From: UBA10347 sp905182135 | GTDB lineage: Bacteria > Actinomycetota > Acidimicrobiia > Acidimicrobiales > UBA10347 | Length of the DNA: 64,000 nt | Reading direction: 5' to 3' | Assembly: GCA_963925805.1 (NCBI GenBank) | Contig: CAWUSE010000002.1 | Location: forward strand, 124,001 to 188,000 | Part shown: positions 1 through 8,342 of the stretch, in pieces | Layout of the letters: the number at the start of each line of letters is the position of its first letter | Numbering within the stretch: position 1 is the stretch's first letter | Made by a program: the position numbers and the translations under genes | The notes under the pieces: model-generated | Database searches by the model: none | What the model was told of the DNA's origin: nothing | The model's input: the letters and a program-made list of their open reading frames with translations, nothing else

Positions 1-2832
1 AGCCAGATAGGTCGGGGCAGTCGGTTTAAGGGGCCGGGCGTACCACAGCGGACGACGCAGGTTGTTGGGGCCTGGACCTGGACGGGTCTTGGCCAGCCAT
101 TCCAGGTACGCCTCACGCGACTTGTTCGTGTCGACAACAACGTCGCCGTATTGGTCGCCCTTCTCCGCAGGCGTGACTCGGACCCGCTGGTGCCAGCACT
201 GCATGCCAGAGATCGGGTCAGGCTGCACCGCAAACGTCAGATTCTGATGCACGCCGGTGTCATTCCACCAGACACGCTCGGTGTCGTTGTCCTTACTCTT
301 CCACCGGCGGATCCCATCGGTCCGTTTGAGCTTCCAACCGCCTTGGCCGTCATCGGTGATCTTGGCCTTGCCAGCACCCCACGAACGAGCCTTGTCTTCT
401 TCGAGGCGCCACCGCCCCATGTGGTGTGATGCAGCAACGATGCCAGGCCGGATGCCTTCAGTCCGCCACGCTTGAATCACGAAATGACCGATTCGCGTGG
501 TGATTCGCACCAGGCCGTTCTCGTCGATACCCAACTTCTCAGCATCTTCGGGATGGATCCACAACGGGTGACGGTGCGAGATCTCGCTGAGCCATTTACT
601 GTTCGCTGACCGCGTGTGGATCAGCGTCGGGATCCGGAACGTGGGCAGCAAAATTCGCTCGTTGCCTGCAATGTCCATGTCCTGATGATGGACATGTGAC
701 GGGATCCACTTCGGCGTGGCGTATTCGGGCCAGCCCCATTCTTTTAGTGTCGTAGAATACAACTCGAGCTTCTTCGAAGGCGTCTCGAAACCCTGCTTGA
801 TTTCGCCGTCGATCTCGATCGCTGGTGAGCCGTCGCCGAGCGAATCCAACTCCATACCCTCGAGTGTTTCTGGTGACCCGTCCCACGTTCCTGGGGTGTT
901 GGGCTTGCGGTAAACGCCCGAAGCATCCTTCTGTGAATCCTCGACGAGGGCTGGGTCGACTGGTCGTTCATATGGCGTGGTCTGGTCGCCTTCGATTGCG
1001 AAAGCACCACGGTTACGCATAAATTCGAGTGGCGTCTCACCAGCAGCCGCAGCAGCTTCGGCAAGGCCAGGAACCGAGTCGCGGAACATCATCTCGTAGT
1101 ACTCGTCAATCCCTATTGGCGAGCCCGGTTTGTCCTCGCTCTCGAACCACTGTCGAATACCCATCGAACCGTCAGGGTCAATACGCCACGACAAGTCGAT
1201 CCAGAACTCGTTCTCTTCCCAGACTTCGCCGGGGTTGTATTCGTGTGTCCGCGACTCAGCGGTGAGAGCCTCACCCTTACCGCGCGCTGCCTCGATCTCG
1301 GCGTAGCGACGAAACACCGGTTGACGGAAGGCAATCCACCGGCCAGCGTGCGTCTCGTAGCTGACGACGTCATGGCGCTCGGCGCCCACACCCATCGGCA
1401 GCACGAAGTCAGCAAACCACGAGGTCTCGCTCCACGTCGGTGTAAGTGCCACATGGCAGTTGACGAGTTTTTCGTCCTTCAGCGCTTCCATCCAGGTGAA
1501 CCCATCAGGGTTCGTCCAAATCGGGTTGTAGACACGCGAGAAGTACGTGTCAAGCGTGCCGCGGCCTTCTTTCAGGAAATGCGGGAGCAGGATCGACATC
1601 TCGTGGTAGCTGAGCGGATATTCCTCAGGCCATTCGAGATGGTTCCATTTGGTGATTTTGGGTGCGCCGATTGGGGCCTTGGGCGCAAACTTGTTCCAAC
1701 CGTTACCACTGGTGCCGCCAACCGTGGCGACCGAACCAGTCATGACCGCTATGAAGAACAAGCAGCGAGCGACCTGCCAGCCACCTTGGTTGCCTGCGCC
1801 CGCAGCTCGCCAGTTGTGTGATGCGAACTTGGTCGGGTGAGCGCCGATGATCTCAGCGATCTCTCGGATCTTGCTGGCTTCGATGCCGGTGATGTCCTCG
1901 GCACGCTCGGGCGTGTATTCGGCGTAGTGAGTCTTGAGTGCTTCCTCGACAGAGTCCCATTCCTGTGCCATGTCAGGAAACTCTTCAGCGAGAAAAGTAT
2001 CCCAGTTCACCCACCGTTTGACGAAGTCACGATTCCAAGTACCGTTCTCGAGCATTTGGTGGATGATCGCCAAGCACAGGAAAGGTTCGGTACCTGGCCA
2101 GGTCGGCAGCCAATGATCAGCTTTGGACCCGGTGTTCGAGAGCCGCGGATCACACACGATGACCGTTGCGCCCTTTTGCTGCGCCTCAATAATTCGCTGC
2201 GCGTGTGGATTGAAGTAGTGACCAGATTCAAGGTGAGCGGAGATGAGGAAAATGACCTCAGCGTTGGCGTAGTCAGCCGAAGGTCGGTCGTGGCCCATCC
2301 AGGATTGGTAGCCAATGCGTGCGTTTGAGGAGCAAATGTTCGTGTGACTGTTGTGGCCGTCAACCCCCCACGCTTGGAGTACTCGGTTCGTGTAGTTGGT
2401 CTCGCCAGGACGACCAACGTGATACATAATCTCGTTGTTACGTTCTTCTTTGATCGCCTTGCGAATACGGGCGCCGATCTCTTCGAGCGCCTGATCCCAG
2501 CTCACGCGCTCCCACTCGCCACTCCCCCGTTCGCCAACCCGCTTCATCGGGTACATGACCCGCTCTGGGTCATAAACCTGGTTCAGCGTCGCTGGCCCCT
2601 TGGCACAATTTCGGCCACGGCTCGCCGGATGCTCGGGGTTACCTTCGATTTTGTCGATCTCGCCTGTTGCCTGGTTGAAGTAACAGATCAGGCCACAGCC
2701 CGCTTCGCAATTGAAGCATGACGTCGGCACAAGGGTGTACTTTTTTTCGACCTTGGTCGGCCATGCCTTGGCATCGAACTCAGTCCAGTCATGCCACTGC
2801 TCGAACGGCGGGTAATTGGTGAGATCGGTCAT
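1..2832 (-). CDS. soeA: Molybdopterin oxidoreductase catalytic subunit, SoeA-like sulfite dehydrogenase (partial, C-terminus cut by window edge)
   Basis: Reading frame open from an ATG at 2832 to base 1, giving 944 residues without a stop. The N-terminus carries the [4Fe-4S] Cys set of the DMSO-reductase superfamily (C39, C42, C46, C76), followed by the family continuation with GNPEHP and CAKGP. No Tat or Sec signal is visible, so the enzyme should be cytoplasmic, as in SoeABC and unlike periplasmic DMSO or thiosulfate reductases. An AGCGAGGA ribosome site precedes the ATG. It lies downstream of the fused iron-sulfur/NrfD gene on the same strand, as expected for a three-function complex. Sulfite as substrate is inferred from the Xsc, taurine and sulfoacetate genes nearby. 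A polysulfide, tetrathionate or other oxyanion enzyme cannot be excluded from sequence alone. Confidence 0.7.
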   Translation of the reverse strand, partial: MTDLTNYPPFEQWHDWTEFDAKAWPTKVEKKYTLVPTSCFNCEAGCGLICYFNQATGEIDKIEGNPEHPASRGRNCAKGPATLNQVYDPERVMYPMKRVGERGSGEWERVSWDQALEEIGARIRKAIKEERNNEIMYHVGRPGETNYTNRVLQAWGVDGHNSHTNICSSNARIGYQSWMGHDRPSADYANAEVIFLISAHLESGHYFNPHAQRIIEAQQKGATVIVCDPRLSNTGSKADHWLPTWPGTEPFLCLAIIHQMLENGTWNRDFVKRWVNWDTFLAEEFPDMAQEWDSVEEALKTHYAEYTPERAEDITGIEASKIREIAEIIGAHPTKFASHNWRAAGAGNQGGWQVARCLFFIAVMTGSVATVGGTSGNGWNKFAPKAPIGAPKITKWNHLEWPEEYPLSYHEMSILLPHFLKEGRGTLDTYFSRVYNPIWTNPDGFTWMEALKDEKLVNCHVALTPTWSETSWFADFVLPMGVGAERHDVVSYETHAGRWIAFRQPVFRRYAEIEAARGKGEALTAESRTHEYNPGEVWEENEFWIDLSWRIDPDGSMGIRQWFESEDKPGSPIGIDEYYEMMFRDSVPGLAEAAAAAGETPLEFMRNRGAFAIEGDQTTPYERPVDPALVEDSQKDASGVYRKPNTPGTWDGSPETLEGMELDSLGDGSPAIEIDGEIKQGFETPSKKLELYSTTLKEWGWPEYATPKWIPSHVHHQDMDIAGNERILLPTFRIPTLIHTRSANSKWLSEISHRHPLWIHPEDAEKLGIDENGLVRITTRIGHFVIQAWRTEGIRPGIVAASHHMGRWRLEEDKARSWGAGKAKITDDGQGGWKLKRTDGIRRWKSKDNDTERVWWNDTGVHQNLTFAVQPDPISGMQCWHQRVRVTPAEKGDQYGDVVVDTNKSREAYLEWLAKTRPGPGPNNLRRPLWYARPLKPTAPTYLA

Positions 2833-2848
2833 TGGTTCCTCGCTGGGT

Positions 2849-2879
2849 TCTTCGCAATCGCGGCTCCGCATCGCGAAGA
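2849..2879 (-). other. Hairpin in the soeBC-soeA intercistronic gap
   Basis: TCTTCGC at 2849-2855 pairs with GCGAAGA at 2873-2879 (7-bp perfect stem), and the loop can pair further (TCGCG with CGCGA). It sits just upstream of the soeA ribosome site in a 174-base gap that otherwise shows no gene. It could be an mRNA-processing or translation-tuning element. There is no T-tract, so it is not a typical terminator. Confidence 0.3.
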
Positions 2880-3006
2880 CCACTCTGCCGATTGGTCTTT
2901 CGCCTGTGGCGCTACCGGGCCTTCGGCGTGCTCTGTGCGTTCTGCGGATTGGTAGGGGACTTTTACGTTGCTGGTCACAGCGTCGCTGCAATGGGATGGG
3001 TACGGG

Positions 3007-4572
3007 TCATGAGAGTGGAACTGATTGGCCGGCCCGTACGAAGGAATCTTCGTACGCAAACATTCCGATCAAGGAGAGGGACCCTGCAATTGCCAAACTG
3101 ATGGCGCTGATGCTGTCAGTCGCTAGTTCGACGATCACCATGGCCGCCGGAACAACCAGACCAACGAACACGCTGAACCAGAATTGCTTGGCGTACCTGC
3201 CATGGGTCATCTCGTGTACGGCGAGTTCAACATGGCGGCTGCCCTTGGAGGTCAGTTCCATAGCAACCAGGGCTGCGGTGGCAGCGACGCCGCCGAGCAG
3301 CACCCAGCTAATTGCCCGAGCTTCTGGAACGGCAAGGAACAGATCCAAGATTGCGTAGGTCGCCCCGCCAGCAGTTACTGCTTGAGCAAGGAGCGTGGGC
3401 AGCAGCAGCGGGGTCTGCCACAGATCACGGCCCTCACACTGGCCGAACAAAAAGGCTGTGTAGCCAGCAGTGCCGAGCGCTCCTAGAACTGCCGGAATGG
3501 CGAGGCCTTTGAGCAGTCCGGTCGCTCCGGCGAGACCACCGACGAACCAGAGACCGCATACGACAGAGAAGGCCATCAGAATATAGGCGCCCTTGACCAG
3601 CCATGATTCCCAACTGCCACGAGTGATCAGATAGTAGAACCGACCTGGCTGCTTCAGGTCAGAGATCAACAACACGCCGGTGAGGGCGAGAAAGATCCCT
3701 GCAACGACAGGTGGGACGAGGCCGACGGCGTTGTCCACGTCGGCATGACCCATAAGCACAAGCAGCGCTGCTACCAGCATGACGCCCGCTGCGATGGCCT
3801 TGGTCACTAGATAGCCGGAGACCTTCGCCTTCCAGGTCATCTGGTGCGCAGTCGTATAGGCGGTGCGGGCAACCACACCGTCCATGTCTGTTGGCTTCGA
3901 ACCGAGGGCAACGGGGACACTTGGATGGCTCTTGCCGCCTTCGTCGCCGACGAAGAGTCGGTCCGCCCAGATCATGCCGTCGTTCGACAATGCGCTGCGT
4001 GTCGGATCGAGCGACGCTTGGTCCGCACCTTTGTAGAACACCTTCGGTTTGGTGTTCTGTTCTGGAGCACGCACGGCTGTCTCGTTGCGCGCAATGATCT
4101 GGTTGATCTTGCTGGCCGGGTCATCGAGGTCACCAATAATGATTGCCTCGGTTGGGCACACCACCTGGCAGGACGGCTCGAGGCCCACTTCGAGTCGGTG
4201 ATTACACATATTGCACTTATGTGCAGTGTTCGTCTCGGGGTTGATGTAGAGCGCGTCGTACGGGCAGGCGTTCATGCATGACTTGCAGCCAATGCAGTTG
4301 TCATCCTGGAAGTCAACGACGCCGTTATCGGCACGAAACAGCGCGTTCGTCGGGCAGATCGTCATACATGGTGCGTCGTCGCACTGGTTGCAACGCATTA
4401 CCGAAAATTTGCGTGCGACGTCGGGGAAGGTCCCAGTCTCTATGTACTTGACCCATGTTCGATTGACCCCCAACGGCACGTCATGTTCGCTCTTGCATGC
4501 AACGGTGCATGCGTGGCAGCCAATGCAGTTGTCGCTGTCGAGCACAAAGCCCAGTCGTGTCATAATCTCCAT
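3007..4572 (-). CDS. soeBC: Fused ferredoxin-like [4Fe-4S] subunit and NrfD/DmsC-type membrane anchor (SoeB-SoeC fusion)
   Basis: A 521-residue protein with two parts. Residues 10-145 form a four-cluster ferredoxin subunit with Cys sets C16/19/22/26, C61/64/69/73, C93/96/99/103 and C120/123/135/139. Residues from about 245 to the end are an integral membrane domain with repeated hydrophobic helices, of the DmsC/NrfD quinone-interacting kind. In the characterised SoeABC and PsrABC complexes these are separate B and C proteins; here they are one chain joined by a soluble linker of about 100 residues. It would pass electrons from the molybdenum subunit to the quinone pool. The start at 4572 was kept; an ATG three codons inside (4563) is possible. 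It is followed by soeA and divergent from a LysR regulator. Confidence 0.75.
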   Translation of the reverse strand: MEIMTRLGFVLDSDNCIGCHACTVACKSEHDVPLGVNRTWVKYIETGTFPDVARKFSVMRCNQCDDAPCMTICPTNALFRADNGVVDFQDDNCIGCKSCMNACPYDALYINPETNTAHKCNMCNHRLEVGLEPSCQVVCPTEAIIIGDLDDPASKINQIIARNETAVRAPEQNTKPKVFYKGADQASLDPTRSALSNDGMIWADRLFVGDEGGKSHPSVPVALGSKPTDMDGVVARTAYTTAHQMTWKAKVSGYLVTKAIAAGVMLVAALLVLMGHADVDNAVGLVPPVVAGIFLALTGVLLISDLKQPGRFYYLITRGSWESWLVKGAYILMAFSVVCGLWFVGGLAGATGLLKGLAIPAVLGALGTAGYTAFLFGQCEGRDLWQTPLLLPTLLAQAVTAGGATYAILDLFLAVPEARAISWVLLGGVAATAALVAMELTSKGSRHVELAVHEMTHGRYAKQFWFSVFVGLVVPAAMVIVELATDSISAISLAIAGSLSLIGMFAYEDSFVRAGQSVPLS

Positions 4573-4620
4573 GCGACCACAGTTGTGCTCTCAGCGCTAG
4601 AGGCTAAAGCTCACTAAGGT

Positions 4621-4637
4621 CATAGCCTAAACCTATG
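4621..4637. promoter_or_regulatory. Candidate LysR operator between soeBC and its divergent regulator
   Basis: CATAG-CCTAAAC-CTATG is a perfect 5-bp dyad around a 7-base spacer and contains the LysR-type T-N11-A pattern (T4623 to A4635). It lies in the 87-base divergent gap, 22 bases before the regulator start and 48 bases before the soeBC start. That is the usual place for an autoregulated LysR site controlling the divergent operon. Binding is inferred. Confidence 0.5.
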
Positions 4638-4659
4638 GCCAATGTCGTAGGCTGCTGGG

Positions 4660-5559
4660 ATGCCTCTCGGCCCGTCCTTTCCTGAACTCGCCTCGCTGGA
4701 TCTGTTCGTCTCGGTAGTGGAACTTGGCAGCGTGAGCCGGGCTGCCGCTGCCCATGGCGTCGCTCAGCCGTCCGCAAGCAGCCGGATACGACATCTGGAA
4801 CGCCAACTCGGCATGATCTTGCTTGAGCGAAGCCCGTCAGGATCAATTCCCACTGACGCTGGTGTTGTAGTCGCTGGTTGGGCCGAAGCGATCCTGCGTT
4901 CGGCCCATGAACTGAAAGCCGGCCTGCAAGCGTTCCAGGCCGAACAGTCTGGGCGCCTTCGCATCGCTGCCAGCTTTACGATCGCCGAATATCTATTGCC
5001 TCAGTGGTTAGGGCGCTTCGCCCGCGCCCATCCGGGTGATTCGATAGCGCTCGAGGTCGCCAACTCGACGTCGGTCATCGAACGCTTACACGACGGCGGT
5101 GCTGACCTCGGCTTCATCGAAACCACCTCTCCGCTCACCGATCTCGACGAGCACCTGGTCGGCACCGACGAACTCATCGCTGTTGTGGCACCTGCTCACC
5201 CGTGGGCCAACCGACGGACCGTTACTGTAGAAACACTGGCCGCCACTCCTCTGGTCACGCGCGAGGCCGGGTCCGGCACCCGAGAAGCGCTCGAAGCAGC
5301 GTTGGCTGCACTCGATCTTGGGCCACCGACCGCCATCCTCGAACTCGGAAGCACGTCGGCGGTGCGTTCCGCCGTACTCGATGGCAACTCGCCTACGGTC
5401 ATCAGTCGCCTGGCTGTTGCGGCCGAACTCGACGCCGGTTCACTCATCGAAATCGAAGTCAAGGACCTCGCAATCAGTCGTAGTTTGCGCGCCGTCTGGC
5501 CTCGTCGCAACCCGCTTCCACCTCTTGCTGTCCAACTCCTCGACAGCCTGACCATCTAA
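4660..5559 (+). CDS. LysR-family transcriptional regulator
   Basis: A 299-residue protein with an N-terminal winged helix-turn-helix (about residues 14-70, including the recognition pattern SRAAAAHGVAQPSASSRIR) and a substrate-binding domain with the conserved effector-pocket segments, for example VVAPAHPW and REAGSGTR. The REAGSGTR form resembles CysB/CbbR-type members, which sense small acids or sulfur and carbon intermediates. It is divergent from soeBC-soeA, and a T-N11-A dyad occupies the shared promoter, so it probably controls sulfite oxidation. The effector is unknown; sulfite, sulfoacetaldehyde or acetyl phosphate are possible from context. Confidence 0.85.
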   Translation: MPLGPSFPELASLDLFVSVVELGSVSRAAAAHGVAQPSASSRIRHLERQLGMILLERSPSGSIPTDAGVVVAGWAEAILRSAHELKAGLQAFQAEQSGRLRIAASFTIAEYLLPQWLGRFARAHPGDSIALEVANSTSVIERLHDGGADLGFIETTSPLTDLDEHLVGTDELIAVVAPAHPWANRRTVTVETLAATPLVTREAGSGTREALEAALAALDLGPPTAILELGSTSAVRSAVLDGNSPTVISRLAVAAELDAGSLIEIEVKDLAISRSLRAVWPRRNPLPPLAVQLLDSLTI

Positions 5560-5821
5560 CGAACCGACTCGTTGTTCAGTCAGCGCGACCACCGTTATAA
5601 GACGCAACCGACATTTTTGAAATACCGGCGCTTTTCACTTGCGCCATGGCACGCATCTAGCTGAGATTCCCCGGTGCATCGCCATTCCATTGACCAGAAG
5701 GCCCCCTTGGGCCCATCGAAACTAACTTGCCGCCATGTTTCGTCAACTCGCTGTCCCGCCGAGTTGTGCGAGCCCGCCGGAACTCTCCATCAACTCCCGG
5801 TGACGGAACCGCTACCAATGG

Positions 5822-6433
5822 CTAGTGGCCCCTTGCCATGCGTTTTGGGCCAAGCAGAGAAACACCGACAAGGGATCCAATCAAGCCGCCTGTGCTTGAC
5901 AACGCGAGATCCCCAACAGTGTCGCCATAGGTCAGCGAAAGCGCTCCGGCACCGCCAAATCCATCCTCGCTGACAACCCATTCAAAAATTTCCCACAGGA
6001 CGATCATCAGCGCGCCGAAGCCATAGCCCAACAAGACGGCGTCGCGCCGGTCATGCACGTTGCGGAAGCGGAATGAGTGGAACGCAAAGACCAGCCAAAT
6101 CCAGTTGACGGTGTGCAACACATCGTCGGTAACCGGGAATTCGTCGTAGAACCCAAACAGATTGCCGAGCGTGTCGAGCAAGAACGGCAGCGCCAGGAAC
6201 GCATCCGCCGTGTGTGGGTACGGATCCCACCTGCGGAAGGAAGCGAGCAAGGGCACAACCACCGCCGGAGCCAGAAAGAGCGGGGCCCTGCTTCCCATGG
6301 CCTTACCCTCAAGCACTTCAGGCGGAAAGACGATCGCAATAGTGAACGCGATAACCAACGCCGCCTTGATGGCATAGTTCAACGCTGCCATAAGCGGGAG
6401 ACGATCGGCGGAAAGCACAGCGCTACGTGTCAC
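5822..6433 (-). CDS. Small integral membrane protein, YjdF/DUF2238-like
   Basis: A 203-residue hydrophobic protein with about five predicted membrane helices. Conserved-looking charged positions sit between helices (FYDEFPVTDDVLHTVNWIW and LWEIFEWVV), resembling the YjdF/DUF2238 family of unknown function. The GTG at 6433 is the longest start; an ATG at 6391 would trim 14 residues, and neither has a clear ribosome site. It is divergent from the ABC exporter with a 40-base gap and may share its promoter. The 262 bases between it and the LysR gene hold no gene that I can see. No function is assigned. Confidence 0.6.
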   Translation of the reverse strand: MTRSAVLSADRLPLMAALNYAIKAALVIAFTIAIVFPPEVLEGKAMGSRAPLFLAPAVVVPLLASFRRWDPYPHTADAFLALPFLLDTLGNLFGFYDEFPVTDDVLHTVNWIWLVFAFHSFRFRNVHDRRDAVLLGYGFGALMIVLWEIFEWVVSEDGFGGAGALSLTYGDTVGDLALSSTGGLIGSLVGVSLLGPKRMARGH

Positions 6434-6473
6434 TTAGCGAGAGTAGGCGTCACCCAACCCGTAGGCTCGGATC

Positions 6474-7400
6474 ATGAGTCTCGCGATCGAGGTAACGGGC
6501 CTGACCAAGTCGTACAAGACGAAGTCAGGCGACACCATCGATGCCGTGAAGGGCATCGATCTGCACGTAGCCGAGGGCGAGATACTGGCCTTTCTCGGCG
6601 CCAATGGCGCCGGCAAGACAACAACGATCGAAATCCTCGAGGGGTTCCGCAATCGCACCTCGGGAACCGTGCAGGTGCTGGGTGAAGACCCTCAAGACCC
6701 GTCCAGGAGTTGGCGAGAAGACATAGGCATTGTGTTGCAAGAGTCTTCTCCGGACCGCTCGCTCACTGCTCGCGAGTCGGTCTCCATGTATGCGTCGTTC
6801 TACGACGCTCCCCGGCCAGTCGATGAGGTACTGGAAATCGTCGGCCTTACCGACAGTTCGGGACAGCGGACCAAGGCGCTTTCGGGCGGGCAGAAGCGGC
6901 GTCTCGACCTGGCGATTGCGCTTGTCGGTAACCCCAAACTGGTCTTCCTCGATGAGCCGACCACGGGCTTCGACCCTTCCGCTCGGCGTGAAGCGTGGAA
7001 GATGATCGAACAACTCCGCAATCTTGGTGCAACCGTACTCTTGACCACACATTACATGGACGAGGCTGAACACCTTGCCGACCGCATCGCGGTCATCAAC
7101 GGCGGACTAATTTCTGCTGAAGGAACAGCCGCAGACCTTGCCGAGCAGGTCAAACTACTCACCCGTATTGCCTGGGACCCTGCCGAAGTACCCGCCGAGG
7201 CGATCCCTGATCTGTTCCGTCCCGAGTTGCAGAAAACAACTGGCGAACTCGCCATTGAGACGACCGAGGTCACCGCAGTGGTACATGCGCTGACCGACTG
7301 GGCAACCTCAAATGGCGGACGAATCGACTCGTTGTCGGTGATGAAGCCGAATCTTGAGGACACGTTCTTACGGCTTACCGCCGGCGGAGAAGCACAATGA
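6474..7400 (+). CDS. ABC-2 exporter ATP-binding protein
   Basis: A 308-residue nucleotide-binding protein. Walker A is GANGAGKTT (residues 42-50), the signature is LSGGQ (136-140), Walker B is VFLDEP (157-162), and the H-loop lies in TTHYMDEAEH. The C-terminal extension after about residue 220 is typical of DrrA/CcmA-type drug or polyketide exporters. The stop overlaps the start of the permease gene by four bases (ATGA), so the two are translationally coupled. It is an exporter subunit and not part of a taurine importer, which would need a solute-binding protein and a different permease type. Confidence 0.9.
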   Translation: MSLAIEVTGLTKSYKTKSGDTIDAVKGIDLHVAEGEILAFLGANGAGKTTTIEILEGFRNRTSGTVQVLGEDPQDPSRSWREDIGIVLQESSPDRSLTARESVSMYASFYDAPRPVDEVLEIVGLTDSSGQRTKALSGGQKRRLDLAIALVGNPKLVFLDEPTTGFDPSARREAWKMIEQLRNLGATVLLTTHYMDEAEHLADRIAVINGGLISAEGTAADLAEQVKLLTRIAWDPAEVPAEAIPDLFRPELQKTTGELAIETTEVTAVVHALTDWATSNGGRIDSLSVMKPNLEDTFLRLTAGGEAQ

Positions 7401-8176
7401 TCGCCAAGACACTCAGCTCTGCAAAATATGCGCTCGTCAGCTTCCGCAGAAATCCTGCTGCCACCTTCTTCACGATCATCTTCCCGGTCCTGTTCCTAGT
7501 GATCTTCGGTCTCGTTTTCGGTAGCGGCGAAATGGGGCCAGCAGACCAGCGGGTCAAGGTGTCGACGTTTATCGTTCCTGGAATCCTGGCGCTCTCCATC
7601 GTGTCAGCCACCTTTGTGAATCTTGCGATGAACCAGGTGATTCGTCGCGAAGCGGGCCAACTCAAGCGGTTGCGCGGCACCCCACTATCGCCTCTAGGCC
7701 ATATCGTCGGCCAAATACTGGCCGCGTTGGTGATCGTCGTATTCATGACAGTCTTGGTCACCGTAATTGGGCGACTCTTCTTCGGCGTCGAGTTCAATCT
7801 GAGCTCAATCGGCGTGTTCTCCCTCAGCGTTGCATTGGGAGCGATTGCCTTTTCTGCTCTCGGATTAGCGATCACAGCGATCATCCCCAACGACGACGCC
7901 GCCCCTGCCATCACGAACGCCACCGTGTTCCCTCTCTACTTCATCTCCGATGTCTTCTTTTTCTCTGGCGGCGACAGCTCTGGTTTTATTGACGCTCTTG
8001 GCGACTTCTTCCCCATTAAGCCGCTAGCTGAGAGCCTGCAAGACAGCTACAACCCCTTCATCGAGTCTGTCTCGATCCCTTGGGGAAAGTGGGCAGTAAT
8101 CGCCGCATGGGGGATGTTCGGCATCGCTCTTGCCGCCCGGTTCTTCAAATGGACGCCCCAAACCGAGCGTCGCTAA
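7397..8176 (+). CDS. ABC-2 type exporter permease
   Basis: A 259-residue membrane protein with six predicted helices and the ABC-2 pattern of a long loop between the first and second helices. The central MNQVIRREAGQLKRLRGTPLS segment (given in part) is characteristic of DrrB/NodJ-like permeases, where it contacts the ATPase. It forms a half-transporter with the preceding ATPase. The substrate is not predictable; the sauS-like operon begins about 160 bases downstream, so a role in exporting a metabolite of that pathway is possible but unsupported. Confidence 0.88.
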   Translation: MIAKTLSSAKYALVSFRRNPAATFFTIIFPVLFLVIFGLVFGSGEMGPADQRVKVSTFIVPGILALSIVSATFVNLAMNQVIRREAGQLKRLRGTPLSPLGHIVGQILAALVIVVFMTVLVTVIGRLFFGVEFNLSSIGVFSLSVALGAIAFSALGLAITAIIPNDDAAPAITNATVFPLYFISDVFFFSGGDSSGFIDALGDFFPIKPLAESLQDSYNPFIESVSIPWGKWAVIAAWGMFGIALAARFFKWTPQTERR

Positions 8177-8234
8177 TCGCTCCGGACGGGTTTGCTTAAC
8201 AACTGTGGCGATTTGCGCCGGTCTCTCGTTGAGC

Positions 8235-8342
8235 ATGAAGCTCGGCCTCGGCCCCGATTGGGAAGAGACTGCACACATCCTCGAAGACGCCTATCGTCTA
8301 GCTACATCGAAGACGCTGGTCAAGAAACTGGACGAACAATGA
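8235..8342 (+). pseudogene. Short ORF resembling the C-terminus of an MmcQ/YjbR-family protein
   Basis: A 35-codon frame whose second half (DWEETAHILEDAYRLATSK) resembles the C-terminal helix of MmcQ/YjbR (DUF419) proteins, which end with a similar W...I..SYR.VA.K pattern. The expected N-terminal domain is absent. The stop overlaps the sauS-like ATG by four bases (ATGA), so the remnant could still act as a leader that couples translation of the next gene. The family resemblance is from memory of the pattern and is weak. Confidence 0.35.

Noticed and set aside
6474..8176. ABC importer for taurine or sulfoacetate
   Set aside because: The permease is ABC-2 type and the ATPase is DrrA-like; no solute-binding protein is present, so this is an exporter.
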